A stretch of 64,000 nucleotides of DNA from Aquisalinus luteolus (GTDB lineage Bacteria; Pseudomonadota; Alphaproteobacteria; Caulobacterales; Parvularculaceae): positions 620,001 through 684,000 of the forward strand of contig NZ_VCJR02000001.1 in assembly GCF_009712425.2 (NCBI RefSeq), in the 5' to 3' direction. Shown piece by piece: positions 18,701 to 27,096 of the stretch (its first letter is position 1; each line of letters begins with the position of its first letter). The translations under genes were made by a program, and so were the position numbers. The notes beneath the pieces were generated by a model. That model made no database searches. It had not been told where the DNA came from and was given only the letters and a program-made list of their open reading frames with translations.

Positions 18701-21287
18701 TGTCGACGATTATGTCGAGCTGCAGGCCGAAGGCGCGGCGCTCTATTACTTCACCCATCTCTATTCCGCGCCCGGCACCGTCCCGTTGGACGAGGTGCAG
18801 CCTGCGTCAGAAATCACCAAGACACTCGCCTCTGGCGCGATGAGCCACGGTGCGCTCGTGGCCACGGCCCACGAGGCTGTCGCCCACGGCACAAACATCG
18901 CCGGCGGGTTGTCGAACTCGGGCGAGGGCGGTGAACACTTCTCCCGCTACGGAACGATCCGCGCCAGCGCGATCAAGCAGCTTGCCTCTGGCCGCTTCGG
19001 CGTCTGGGCCGGTTACCTTGCCGACCCGAACCTGAAAGAGCTGGAAATCAAGATCGCCCAGGGGGCCAAGCCGGGCGAGGGCGGCCAGCTGCCTGCCCAG
19101 AAAGTGACCGTCGAGATCGCGGCTGCCCGTGGCGGCACACCGGGCGTCGAGCTCGTCTCGCCGCCGCCGCACCACGACACTTATTCCATCGAGGACCTCG
19201 CCCAGCTGATCCACGATGCCAAGGCCGCCCGCGTGCGCGTCATCGTCAAGCTTGTCTCGTCAGAGGGTATTGGCACCATCGCCGTCGGCGTCGCCAAGGC
19301 AGGTGCTGACGTCATCAACGTCGCCGGCAATACCGGCGGCACGGGCGCTGCCGCCGTGACATCGCTGAAGAACACGGGTCGCGCGGCGGAGATCGGCATT
19401 GCTGAAGTCCATCAGGCGCTATGCGTCAACGGCATCCGCCAGAAGGTGATCCTGCGTGCTTCCGGCGCCCACCAGACCGGCTCGGATGTCGTCAAGTCAT
19501 CACTGCTTGGTGCAGACTCGTTCGAGTTCGGCACGACGGCGCTGATGATGCTGAAATGCGTCATGGCCAAAAATTGCAACGTCAAATGCCCGGCGGGCCT
19601 GACCACGAACCCGGAAGTGTTCGATGGCGACCCGCGTGCGCTGGCGCAGTACCTCATCAACATCGCCCACGAGGTGCGTGAGCATCTCGGCCGCCTCGGC
19701 CTGCGCTCGCTGCGCGAATCCCGTGGCCGCTCCGACCTCCTGCATCTGCTCGATCATCCGTCCACGGTCGGCCAGCTGGACCTGAAGGCCATGCTGCATC
19801 CAGTCGAGGAAGTGCGCGTCGAAAAGCCGGTCTATCTGGAGGCCAATTTCGATGTCGACGACATGATGATCGAACGGATCGAGCAGGCCCTGTTCAAGGA
19901 TGGAGAGGAGCACATCACGCTGAAGGGGCCGGAATTCGTCCTGTCCAACCCGAACAAGACGGTCGGCGGGCAGATGTCTATCGATCTCGAACGCATCCTG
20001 CAGCACCAGATGGACCAGGAAACTGCCGACAGGCTGCTAGCGGTGAAAACCGACGACCGGGGCCGTCGCTTCCTCGAGCCGGATACGATCCGTATCGAGA
20101 CGACCGGGTCTGCCGGCCAGTCCTATGGCGCTTTCGTCAATGACGGTGTCCTGATGATCCATACCGGCACGGCCAATGACGGCGTCGGCAAGGGCCTTTC
20201 CGGCGGGACGCTCGCCATGTCCTCGCCCGGCGGCGGCAATTGGGAAGAGCAGGGCGGCAACGTCCTCATCGGTAACTTCGCCCTGTTCGGCGCAACCGGC
20301 GGCAAGCTGTTCGTGAACGGAGAGGCGGGCGACCGCTTTGCCGTGCGCAACTCCGGCGCTGTTGCGGTCGTCGAAGGCGTCGGCGATTTCGCCTGCGAAT
20401 ACATGACCAATGGCGCTGTCATAAACCTCAGCCATTTCGGCAAGGGCATGTGCAACGGCATGTCCGGCGGTTTCGCCTTCCAGTATGACCCAGAAGGCCT
20501 GCTGGAACACAGCTACAGCGCCGACTCCGTCTTGCTGCTGAACTTGGGCGATGCGACGGAAGAAGCCGCCATCATGCGCGAGAGCGTCGTCATGCTGCTT
20601 GAAGAGCATGTGAAGCTGACGAACTCGTCCCGCGCTAAGCGTATCCTGAAGAACTGGGACACAGAGGCGCGCAATTTCCGCTACCTTCTGCCGCGCGCCC
20701 TTGCCGGCAGCCAGAACACCTATGACATCCTGCGCCACCACTCGCGCAAGCAGATGATCGAGGAAATGGCAACGGCGCTGTGCAAATACCAGCTGCGGAA
20801 GTTCAAGATCGCCTGGCGCGACGGCCAGAACGTCATGTCCGGTTTCACGCCTGCCTTCGGCTCTGCCGAGGCGAACGAGACCTATGTGCTGCTCAATTCG
20901 TATACGGTCATGCACATGGCGACGCGTCTTGCCATGACCCGCCTGCCGGGCCAGCCAGCGCCGCAGGACCCGGAAGTGCAGAAGGCGATGAAGAAGCTGA
21001 TCCTGACGGAAGACTTCGCGCTGATGCAACAGCTGATGAAATATGCCCGCTCGGCGCTCGGCAATTATTCCGACGAACAGCTGGGTGTGCTCGTCTCCGA
21101 CAAGCGCCTGAAGGATTACAAGGAAGCCCTCAGCCGGCGGAACGTCTTGTCCATGTATGCCCACGGCACCTATGGCTGGATCATGCTGAAGGACCGGGAG
21201 AACCGCGAGCGCCTGTCGCCGCTGCCTGGCTTTGAGGAATTGTTTGCGCGCGAGGCGAGTGTCGATATCGCCCGGGCGGCGAGTTAG
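15762..21287 (+). CDS. gltB: Glutamate synthase large (alpha) subunit, extended variant
   Basis: Makes two glutamates from glutamine and 2-oxoglutarate in ammonia assimilation. 1841 residues against about 1500 in usual GltB. GTG start. An N-terminal class II amidotransferase domain (about 20-430) begins at Cys20 in HSACGVGFL, implying removal of a 19-residue propeptide; RFSTNTAP and MAHNGELNT follow. The FMN/2-oxoglutarate domain (about 1020-1390) shows SGAMSHGAL, GGLSNSGEGGEH, KPGEGGQLPAQKV, SPPPHHDTYSIEDL and GGTGAA. The Fe-S cysteines are C1266, C1272 and C1276 (C-x5-C-x3-C), one residue shorter than the usual C-x5-C-x4-C. The C-terminal beta-helix (GTANDGVGKGLSGGTLA) is followed by an extra helical tail of about 200 residues. 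The next gene is a diflavin reductase, not gltD. Confidence 0.93.
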   Translation: MTDRRNFIGLYDADADHSACGVGFLTRKDSVQSNDVLVKAHQALCSIPHRGGMSSEGVGDGAGVSIDLSEKFFRKIAGEPEMCLGDFGVGNFFMPDDRTMHEEAAALIDEALARQNIEVITIRDLPVNMAALRPAARHHQLNIRQWIFRCPDAAKDEDGHAFDTLIYQALLEIEQVAYTDTRFAGLYPLSMSARTQVLKGRFNSHEIIPYFDDLADSDHEINTIFFHTRFSTNTAPHPIMAQPFRLMAHNGELNTDKKNRLSEDAIARMKGRRIISPKGQSDSARLDQTLYRRTIEDGLDLVTAVVAMMPPAWENDSRYSPEVRAMLEYFSLYEEKNDGPAALIFGNGKVVGARLDRLGLRPLRSVETEEYLCVTSEAGQIDFPPKDVIRRGRIESGGMLWYSHGEKKAYNSLETLEMLASRENYAELLGKSRTNLIDLPPAPDEAYTDDPDFTIAQRFVSCALNQESFKFMLDPMLQSGSEKVSAMGYGAAINALSDQEGGVAKYISQRFAQVTNPPLDSMREADGMTLRVALGPKPSFNVFDTKQIVVETPILKAGDLAKIRMQKDVKVEEIETCYEPVYGDTTKNAAAILEAMERVFDQVEEKVRAGAGIIVLSDLGMNASKAPLPGLLAVAGANQRLIQKGLRFSASIVLESGQFASSHHVAVALGFGASAICPVSVFWRAQQKFPDDVEGAINRFVKAANKALMKTMGKVGLCTAESYIGGEFFEPNFLDTSDPVLKEFFPNMVSPVGGVGFETIVRSSADWHERARRVRNEDEIPLLGLFKERAEGAGHSYGTTAVRGFVEMTEEEIAIPAIREPKDGELEPANDEDADSMRLLTLQGLNDSFGMDADTYKFAGFGRRTPEEIDSQEITPRYREFIRILTEERNKRPAALRDVLGFPADMRFCTTEEEFEDELSKHDVYGNESFLVRGLDCRPENDGIFELKLTGQLATDYARLTVLAHAIRNRFGDDIVYAKHVDDYVELQAEGAALYYFTHLYSAPGTVPLDEVQPASEITKTLASGAMSHGALVATAHEAVAHGTNIAGGLSNSGEGGEHFSRYGTIRASAIKQLASGRFGVWAGYLADPNLKELEIKIAQGAKPGEGGQLPAQKVTVEIAAARGGTPGVELVSPPPHHDTYSIEDLAQLIHDAKAARVRVIVKLVSSEGIGTIAVGVAKAGADVINVAGNTGGTGAAAVTSLKNTGRAAEIGIAEVHQALCVNGIRQKVILRASGAHQTGSDVVKSSLLGADSFEFGTTALMMLKCVMAKNCNVKCPAGLTTNPEVFDGDPRALAQYLINIAHEVREHLGRLGLRSLRESRGRSDLLHLLDHPSTVGQLDLKAMLHPVEEVRVEKPVYLEANFDVDDMMIERIEQALFKDGEEHITLKGPEFVLSNPNKTVGGQMSIDLERILQHQMDQETADRLLAVKTDDRGRRFLEPDTIRIETTGSAGQSYGAFVNDGVLMIHTGTANDGVGKGLSGGTLAMSSPGGGNWEEQGGNVLIGNFALFGATGGKLFVNGEAGDRFAVRNSGAVAVVEGVGDFACEYMTNGAVINLSHFGKGMCNGMSGGFAFQYDPEGLLEHSYSADSVLLLNLGDATEEAAIMRESVVMLLEEHVKLTNSSRAKRILKNWDTEARNFRYLLPRALAGSQNTYDILRHHSRKQMIEEMATALCKYQLRKFKIAWRDGQNVMSGFTPAFGSAEANETYVLLNSYTVMHMATRLAMTRLPGQPAPQDPEVQKAMKKLILTEDFALMQQLMKYARSALGNYSDEQLGVLVSDKRLKDYKEALSRRNVLSMYAHGTYGWIMLKDRENRERLSPLPGFEELFAREASVDIARAAS

Positions 21288-21297
21288 GGAGCCGGTC

Positions 21298-23085
21298 ATG
21301 GGTGAACAGAACCACAAGCTTTTCGCCAACACGCTGTTCTTCCCGGAGGAGGCACCGTTCTCCCCGGACCAGAAGGCATGGCTGAACGGCTATTTCGCAG
21401 GCCTTAATTCGCGCCTTGCGCAGATCGAGGACGCAGCACCGACACAGGCGCTGAAGCCTGTCCACATCCTCTATGGCAGTCAGACCGGCAATGCCGAAAG
21501 TGTCGCCGAGGAAGTCGCCGAGAACGCCAGCCAGTTCGGCCTCGCGCCGCACGTCATGGCGCTTGATGATATCGAAATCGCCGACCTGAAGAAGATGGAA
21601 CGGGTACTGATCTGCGTCTCCACCTATGGCGAAGGCGAGATGCCCGATAACGCCCAGCTGTTCTGGGATGCGATCCTGTCCCAGACTGCGCCGCGTCTGG
21701 AAAAGACCCATTATGCCGTGCTCGCACTTGGCGATACCAGCTATGACGAGTTCTGCCAGGCGGGCAAGCTGATCGACCTGCGTCTTGAACAGCTCGGCGC
21801 CTATCGCATCGCCGACCGTGTCGACTGCGATGTCGATTACGAGGACAAGGCTGCCGAGTGGCTCGGCAGTGCCCTGCCGGAAATCTCCAAATTCGGCAAG
21901 GATGCGCCAACCGCCGGTGTTCCGGAAGCCTCCAAGGACGTGCCGGTCGGAGAGGCGAAATCAAAGCGCGCCAAGTGGAACCGGAAAAATCCGTACACAT
22001 CAGTACTGGCCACCAACCGACTCCTGTCGGCAGAGGGTTCGGCCAAGGAAATCCGGCACTTCGAATTTGCCCTCGGCGACAGCGAGATCGAGTATGAGGC
22101 GGGCGACGCCCTCGGCGTCATGCCGGTGAACGATCCGGAACTGGTCGAGGCGACGATCAAGCGGCTGGGCTACAACCCCGACGCCGATGCAGGCGATGGC
22201 AAGTCGCTGCGCGAGGCGCTGACAACGGATTATGAAATCTCCATGCCGTCGCGCGACTATCTCACCGCCGTCGCGGCACAGGCCGAAGATAGCCGCCTGT
22301 CGCACATCGTCGACAATAACGACAAGGAAGCGATCGACGATTATCTGTGGTCGAAGGACCAGCTCGACCTGCTCAATCTGTATCCGGTCGTGACCTGGGA
22401 CCTTGAGCAATATCTGGACTTGCTGAAGCCCCTGCAACACCGGGCCTATTCGATCTCGTCCTCGCCCAAGGCCGACCCGGATCATATCCACCTGACGGTC
22501 GCCTCTGTGCGCTATGACAGCCATGGCCGCCAGCATGGCGGTGTCTGCTCGACCTTCATGGCCGACCGCGTCGGCGATCAAGGGACGGCGGGTATCTTCC
22601 TGTCGCCGAACAAGGCTTTCCGCCTGCCGTCCGATCTGGACGCGCCAGTCATCATGGTCGGCCCCGGCACCGGCATCGCGCCGTTCCGTGCCTTCCTGCA
22701 GGACCGTGAAGCCGCAGGCGCGAAAGGCAAGAACTGGCTGTTCTTCGGCGACCAGAAGCGCAAGTCCGACTTCATCTACGAACAGGAAATGCTCGACTGG
22801 CACGACAAGGGCGTGCTGACCAAGCTCGATCTCGCCTTCTCCCGCGACCAGGAAGAGAAGATCTACGTCCAGCAGCGCATGAAGGAGAACGGCGCAGAGC
22901 TGTTCAAATGGCTGGAAGAGGGCGCCTATTTCTATGTCTGCGGTGACGCTACCCGCATGGCGAAAGATGTCGATGCCGCGCTCCTGAAGATCATCGAGAA
23001 GGAAGCGGGCATCAATGACGATGCCGCTTGGGACTATGTCGGCAAGATGAAGAAGGACAAGCGCTACCTGCGTGACGTCTACTGA
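21298..23085 (+). CDS. CysJ-like diflavin reductase (NADPH:flavoprotein), possible GltB partner
   Basis: 595-residue NADPH-dependent FAD/FMN reductase of the sulfite-reductase-alpha/P450-reductase type. The flavodoxin domain (about 58-200) shows ILYGSQTGNAESVAEEVAE, STYGEGEMPDNA and LALGDTSYDEFCQAG. A connecting domain follows, then the FAD motif RAYSISSSP, GGVCSTF, the NADPH motifs VGPGTGIAPFRAFLQ and FFGDQKRKSDFIYE, YVCGDATRMAKDV and the terminal KDKRYLRDVY. The start MGEQNHK lies 10 bases after gltB, on the same strand, with GGGAG upstream. No sulfite reductase hemoprotein gene (cysI) is near. The layout suggests it feeds electrons to the glutamate synthase in place of GltD, though a misplaced CysJ is the alternative. 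Confidence 0.88.
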   Translation: MGEQNHKLFANTLFFPEEAPFSPDQKAWLNGYFAGLNSRLAQIEDAAPTQALKPVHILYGSQTGNAESVAEEVAENASQFGLAPHVMALDDIEIADLKKMERVLICVSTYGEGEMPDNAQLFWDAILSQTAPRLEKTHYAVLALGDTSYDEFCQAGKLIDLRLEQLGAYRIADRVDCDVDYEDKAAEWLGSALPEISKFGKDAPTAGVPEASKDVPVGEAKSKRAKWNRKNPYTSVLATNRLLSAEGSAKEIRHFEFALGDSEIEYEAGDALGVMPVNDPELVEATIKRLGYNPDADAGDGKSLREALTTDYEISMPSRDYLTAVAAQAEDSRLSHIVDNNDKEAIDDYLWSKDQLDLLNLYPVVTWDLEQYLDLLKPLQHRAYSISSSPKADPDHIHLTVASVRYDSHGRQHGGVCSTFMADRVGDQGTAGIFLSPNKAFRLPSDLDAPVIMVGPGTGIAPFRAFLQDREAAGAKGKNWLFFGDQKRKSDFIYEQEMLDWHDKGVLTKLDLAFSRDQEEKIYVQQRMKENGAELFKWLEEGAYFYVCGDATRMAKDVDAALLKIIEKEAGINDDAAWDYVGKMKKDKRYLRDVY

Positions 23086-23102
23086 TCTTTTTCTTTCGCG
23101 GT

Positions 23103-23233
23103 ATTTCAGGGGACTGTTGCTGTCAAGGCCGCGCCGGAGGCGCGCCGCGAAGCGGTTGCAGCCTTGACAGCAACAGTCCCCTGAAATCATCATCAGCCAA
23201 GGCCTGTAAGGCATAAAGTGCCTTACAGGCCTT
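23103..23233. repeat. Bipartite palindromic element (two strong hairpins)
   Basis: A perfect 27-base inverted repeat (23103-23129 with 23161-23187, core GACTGTTGCTGTCAAGGC) and, 11 bases on, a perfect 15-base inverted repeat (23199-23213 with 23219-23233, core GCCTGTAAGGCA). The second hairpin recurs at 56.9 and 57.6 kb. It lies between two genes on the same strand and may also end the gltB operon. There is no long T tract. Confidence 0.85.
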
Positions 23234-23352
23234 GCTTGCCAATTAAAGAAGGTGTGGCTCTGTCCCATGGAGCCGCGGCTTACCTTTTTACGGCTGCTTT
23301 CCTCCCGCGCTTTTCATTTTGCCAGCGAGCCATATCGCGCTAGACCGCTGCC

Positions 23353-24033
23353 ATGTCAGATACATCCAAACCGCTTCTCATTCTCGACATGGTCTCCGAC
23401 CCTGTCTGCCCGTGGTGCTATGTCGGCAAGCGCTCGCTCGATCGCGCGCTGATGGCGCTTTCATTTTCCAATGACCTGATGGTCCGTTACCGGCCCTATC
23501 AGTTGGCGCCCGATGCGCCTAAAGAGGGGCGGAACCGCAAGGAATACCTCGCGTCGAAATTCTCCGCCGAACAGCTCGACCAGATGAACGGCGCCCTGCT
23601 CGAGGCCGCCCGTGTGGCGGGCCTTGACCTCGACCCGTCGCTACCGGAAATCGCGCCGAACACGCTCGACGCCCACCGGGTCATCCGCTGGGCCCATGAG
23701 GACAATCTCCAGCGCGAGGTGGTCGAGGCGCTGTTCGATGCCTATTGGAAGCACGGGCTCGATCTCGGCAGCCATGATGTGCTCGCCACGGTCGCAGCTG
23801 AGGCCGGCATGGAAAAGGCGGATGTGCTCGCCCGTCTTGGCTCGGTCGAGGATGTAAACGATGTGAAGGAAGAGGCGCAGGCCTTCCGCGCCGGGGGCGT
23901 CAATGGTGTGCCCACCTTCATCATCAACGAGCAGGCCGGCTTTGCCGGGGCCCTGCCACCGGACCAGCTCTTGGAAACTATCCGCCAGGTCGCGGCGGAG
24001 ACGGAGCCCCCGGAATTTCAGGATGAGGGTTAA
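23353..24033 (+). CDS. DsbA-family (FrnE-like) thiol oxidoreductase
   Basis: 226 residues without a signal peptide, so cytoplasmic. Thioredoxin fold with an inserted helical domain, of the 2-hydroxychromene-2-carboxylate isomerase/FrnE type. The active site is DPVCPWCYVGKRSL (Cys19, Cys22); the cis-proline loop is GVNGVPTFIIN near the end. FrnE proteins act as disulfide oxidoreductases or isomerases and are linked to oxidative stress. It stands alone after the palindromic element. The substrate is unknown. Confidence 0.9.
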   Translation: MSDTSKPLLILDMVSDPVCPWCYVGKRSLDRALMALSFSNDLMVRYRPYQLAPDAPKEGRNRKEYLASKFSAEQLDQMNGALLEAARVAGLDLDPSLPEIAPNTLDAHRVIRWAHEDNLQREVVEALFDAYWKHGLDLGSHDVLATVAAEAGMEKADVLARLGSVEDVNDVKEEAQAFRAGGVNGVPTFIINEQAGFAGALPPDQLLETIRQVAAETEPPEFQDEG

Positions 24034-24114
24034 CCCTCATCATCCGGTACAGACGGCACGAGGCTTGCAGCGCTGCACTGACCATGGGATTTTTCCTCGA
24101 TCGGAGACGCGGGC

Positions 24115-26319
24115 ATGACACGCAACTGGCTGGCTGGACTTTTCGGGATCTGCCTGTTCCTGACAGGGCTTCTCGCCGTGCCTGCTCTCGCCCAGGATCT
24201 CTCCGGTCTCACCCCTGAACAGCGCCGCGCCGTCGAGCGCATGCAGGCGCAGGGCGTCGAGCTGCAACAGGTCGACGGCGTCCAGCCCTTGCGGCCCCAA
24301 CCGGTTGAGGCCGTACCCTCCGCCGGTCGCATCCTGACGACACCGGATTTCCTCATGCCCCATCGGGGAGGGGAGATCACCGGTCTCAATCTCGACCGCA
24401 CGGCCCGTAATGCCGACCTTCCTTACCTGACTTTCGGGCAGGCCTTCACGGCAGGCGATTTCGCGCGGGGCGACCATCTGGCCATCCGCGTCGGCAACCA
24501 GCTCTTCCCGGTGCAGGCGGATGTGAAGGCGACCCATGGTGACGGCTCGGTCCGTCACGCCGTCCTCACTGCCGATCTCACCGGCCTCGACCGTGGCCGC
24601 CACAAGGCGATGCTGGTGCGCGTGCCAGCCGGTCCAAGCGCACCGCATAATACCATGGACCGCAGCCAGATCACCGTCAGCATTGTCGGTCGCCGGGCCG
24701 ACCGCAGCGAGTTCGCCGGGCAGGTCGATCTCCTTTCCCTGTCCGCCCAGCGCGGCACGCCATGGCTCGACGGGCCTTTCGCGCGGGAGCGCAGTTACGA
24801 GAAGGATATCGGACCACTTCTCACCGTCCGTGCTGATCATCGTGTCTATGCCGGTGGCGCAGCGCGCACGCGGCTGAGTTTCGAGAACCACAAGACCTTT
24901 GCCCCCGGCATGCGTGACATGACGTATACGGTCATTGTCCATGATGGCGACGAGGTCATCGCGCAATATGACGATATCGAGCACTATCGCGGGTCGAACT
25001 GGTCGACGGTGGTCGAGACGACCGCGCGCTCCGGCTGGCGGGTGGAGCAGGACCCGGCCTATCTCATCGCGGCGGGCGCGGTCATGCCTTTCGATCTCGG
25101 CTATGGCGTTGCCGAGACCAAGATAGAAGCAAACCTCGCCGCCCTCGCGCAGGAAAAGGGCGTGCTCACGCCCGGCTTACTGACACCGTATTTTCCCTCG
25201 ACCGGCGGGCGCGCCGATATCGGCCCGCTGCCGGCATGGGACGTGATGTGGCTGAAGAGCCAGAGCGCCAATGCCGAACGGCTGATTCTGGCGATGGCAA
25301 ACCGGGCAGGGGCGGTACCCTGGCATTACGAGGAAGACACGACAGGTTTGCCCGTGCGGGTCGAGGGCCGCCCATGGTTCTGGGCCGAGGATCGGGGCAC
25401 GGAGGAATGGCGCGGCAATGACCGGATCCCGCCGGCCTATTTCATGGGCTCGGATGGCGGTTGGTCCCTCGACACCGCGCACAAGCCGCTGATGACCTAC
25501 ACGGCGTATCTTTCTACGGGCGACGCTTACTTCGCCCGCGAGCTGTCGCACGAGGCGGCATGGGTCATCGCCGCGATCTGGCCTGACCTGCGCAATGTCA
25601 ACAATCCCGGTGACCCGCTGGTGGGCGAGGAGCTGCAATTGCGTGGCCGCGCCTGGGCCCTGCGCGATGTATCCGCCGCCGCGTTTCTGTTGCCTGACAC
25701 CGATCCGCTGAAGGGCTATTTCCGCACGGCCCGCGATATTTCGCTCGCCCACGTGAAGCGCAAATATATCGACCACGGCTTCCTCGATGCCGCCGGGGAA
25801 ACCGAAGGCTGGTTCGAGGATATGTCCTATTCTATCGCCGGGGCCGTGCCGCCATGGCAGAACGATTTCATGGTCATGGTACTTGCTCATGAAGCGCTGC
25901 GCGGCTCGCGCGATGCGGCCGCCCTCGTTCAGTGGGCGGAGAATTATCAGGTCGGGCGTTTCCTCGCGACCGGTTCCTCGCCATCGGTAGGGGCAGCATA
26001 CGCCCACATGCTGAACGAGCCGGGCACGCAGGAGCCTGTGGGGTCATGGGCGCGCGCGATGGCGCTTACAAACACCGACCCTGCCTACCTGAACAATTTC
26101 CCCGATGATGGCACTGGTTACGTGGTTAGTGCGTATGCGGCGCTTGCCATGACTCATGCCGTCACCGGCTCCCGCGCCAGCCTCGACGCGGCTGAGGCGC
26201 TGGCCGTCACGCAAGCCGACAGCCGCCTGTTCGACCCGTCGAATGCCGCCGGCATCTATACCCAGCCGCAATTCCTGATTACTTATCCGGATACGGAAAA
26301 CAGGGTTAACTCCCGGTAA
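24115..26319 (+). CDS. Large secreted protein, RIFT-barrel / exo-rhamnogalacturonan-lyase-like
   Basis: 734 residues with a clear Sec signal peptide (LFGICLFLTGLLAVPALAQ, cleavage after ALA). About residues 75-230 look like the RIFT-barrel domain of PcRGLX/YetA-type lyases (TFGQAFTAGDFARGDHLAIR, and THGDGSVRHAVLTADL). The rest is rich in aromatic, helical segments like an alpha/alpha toroid: MTYTAYLSTGDAYFARELSH, GRAWALRDVSAAAFLLPDTD, DGTGYVVSAYAALAMTHAVT. A polysaccharide-degrading or binding role in the periplasm or outside is plausible, but no catalytic residues could be assigned and no carbohydrate-use genes lie nearby. Single gene, preceded by a 20-residue Gln/Pro-rich linker after the signal. 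Confidence 0.55.
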   Translation: MTRNWLAGLFGICLFLTGLLAVPALAQDLSGLTPEQRRAVERMQAQGVELQQVDGVQPLRPQPVEAVPSAGRILTTPDFLMPHRGGEITGLNLDRTARNADLPYLTFGQAFTAGDFARGDHLAIRVGNQLFPVQADVKATHGDGSVRHAVLTADLTGLDRGRHKAMLVRVPAGPSAPHNTMDRSQITVSIVGRRADRSEFAGQVDLLSLSAQRGTPWLDGPFARERSYEKDIGPLLTVRADHRVYAGGAARTRLSFENHKTFAPGMRDMTYTVIVHDGDEVIAQYDDIEHYRGSNWSTVVETTARSGWRVEQDPAYLIAAGAVMPFDLGYGVAETKIEANLAALAQEKGVLTPGLLTPYFPSTGGRADIGPLPAWDVMWLKSQSANAERLILAMANRAGAVPWHYEEDTTGLPVRVEGRPWFWAEDRGTEEWRGNDRIPPAYFMGSDGGWSLDTAHKPLMTYTAYLSTGDAYFARELSHEAAWVIAAIWPDLRNVNNPGDPLVGEELQLRGRAWALRDVSAAAFLLPDTDPLKGYFRTARDISLAHVKRKYIDHGFLDAAGETEGWFEDMSYSIAGAVPPWQNDFMVMVLAHEALRGSRDAAALVQWAENYQVGRFLATGSSPSVGAAYAHMLNEPGTQEPVGSWARAMALTNTDPAYLNNFPDDGTGYVVSAYAALAMTHAVTGSRASLDAAEALAVTQADSRLFDPSNAAGIYTQPQFLITYPDTENRVNSR

Positions 26320-26473
26320 TGCTAACGGTATCGGGCCCGCCTGACACACAAGCTTTACAAGAAACCCCTTGCGACGATCCGTCTTTTCAGTCATAGGGGA
26401 AGGGCAAAGCGGGAATAAGCCCCCGTGTTGTTTTGGCCACGCCTGCCAAGAAGACCAGTTCTAACGGCCAGAC

Positions 26474-26543
26474 TTGAAGACGACCCAAGACAATTTTGCG
26501 ACTTTAAATCGGGCTCGCCGCCCCAGTCTTGAGGAGACTTCAA
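26474..26543 (+). promoter_or_regulatory. Cold-shock mRNA leader with possible ribosome-site hairpin
   Basis: The ribosome site of the cold-shock gene lies in a small hairpin: AGTCT (26525-26529), loop TGAGG, AGACT (26535-26539). A competing pairing links TTGAAG (26474-26479) with CTTCAA (26538-26543), right before the start. Alternative folds like this suit temperature control of csp mRNAs. Inferred from base pairing only. Confidence 0.3.
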
Positions 26544-26747
26544 ATGGCATCTGGAACCGTAAAATGGTTTAACACCGAAAAAGGCTTCGGCTTCATCGAA
26601 CCGTCTGATGGTGGCAAGGACGTATTCGTCCACATCTCTGCTGTTCAGCAAGCCGGCATGCAGACCCTGAAAGAGGGCCAAAAGCTGTCCTACGACCTGG
26701 TTGAAAACCGTGGCCGTCAAGCTGCTGGTAATCTGATTGCCGACTAA
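26544..26747 (+). CDS. Cold-shock protein, CspA family
   Basis: 67-residue single cold-shock domain. RNP1 is KGFGFIEP and RNP2 is DVFVHISAV; it begins [10 protein letters not shown]. It binds single-stranded RNA/DNA and acts as an RNA chaperone. GAGGAG precedes the start at 26544; an in-frame ATG five codons earlier is less well placed. It stands alone with its own terminator. Many alphaproteobacterial csp genes have two domains; this is the single-domain kind. Which paralogue it is cannot be told. Confidence 0.96.
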   Translation: MASGTVKWFNTEKGFGFIEPSDGGKDVFVHISAVQQAGMQTLKEGQKLSYDLVENRGRQAAGNLIAD

Positions 26748-26775
26748 GCCGACCGTCTCATAGACGAAACGCAGC

Positions 26776-26808
26776 AAAGCGCGGGAGGTTTCTTCCGCGC
26801 TTTTGTTT
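26776..26808 (+). terminator. Intrinsic terminator after csp gene
   Basis: AGCGCGG (26778-26784) pairs with CCGCGCT (26795-26801), followed by TTTGTTTT. Confidence 0.85.
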
Positions 26809-27096
26809 TGCCTGCTCACTGAAAACCGGCGCACCTCGCGCGGCTGTGGCAAAATTGCATAAGCCCATCTTTTTACTCACCTTGTCAGAATTCTGTCGCA
26901 TAGAATCAGCTAGGTTGATGTCACAGGGTTAGAGGGGTAGATTTACACCTCTATATCAGAGGAGTGCTCGGGTTCAGCTATTCAACTGACACCAGTTTGC
27001 GTCGCCGCCAATCTGTCCGGCCCCCTTGCGAGGGATCCAGCCGGGGACTGAGCGGTCGACCCTTCCCGGAAATTCAAAGGGTGGGGAGACGCTGAG
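26809..27096. other. Intergenic leader of HNH endonuclease gene
   Basis: No gene recognised. It holds short complementary segments (for example AGAGGGGTAGA with ACACCTCT near 26,930-26,955) and GTGGGGAG shortly before the HNH start, which serves as ribosome site. It may be a long 5' leader. Confidence 0.35.

Noticed and set aside
21298-23085. Calling the diflavin reductase simply cysJ
   Set aside because: No cysI or other sulfur genes are near, and it directly follows gltB; the sequence family alone does not fix the partner.
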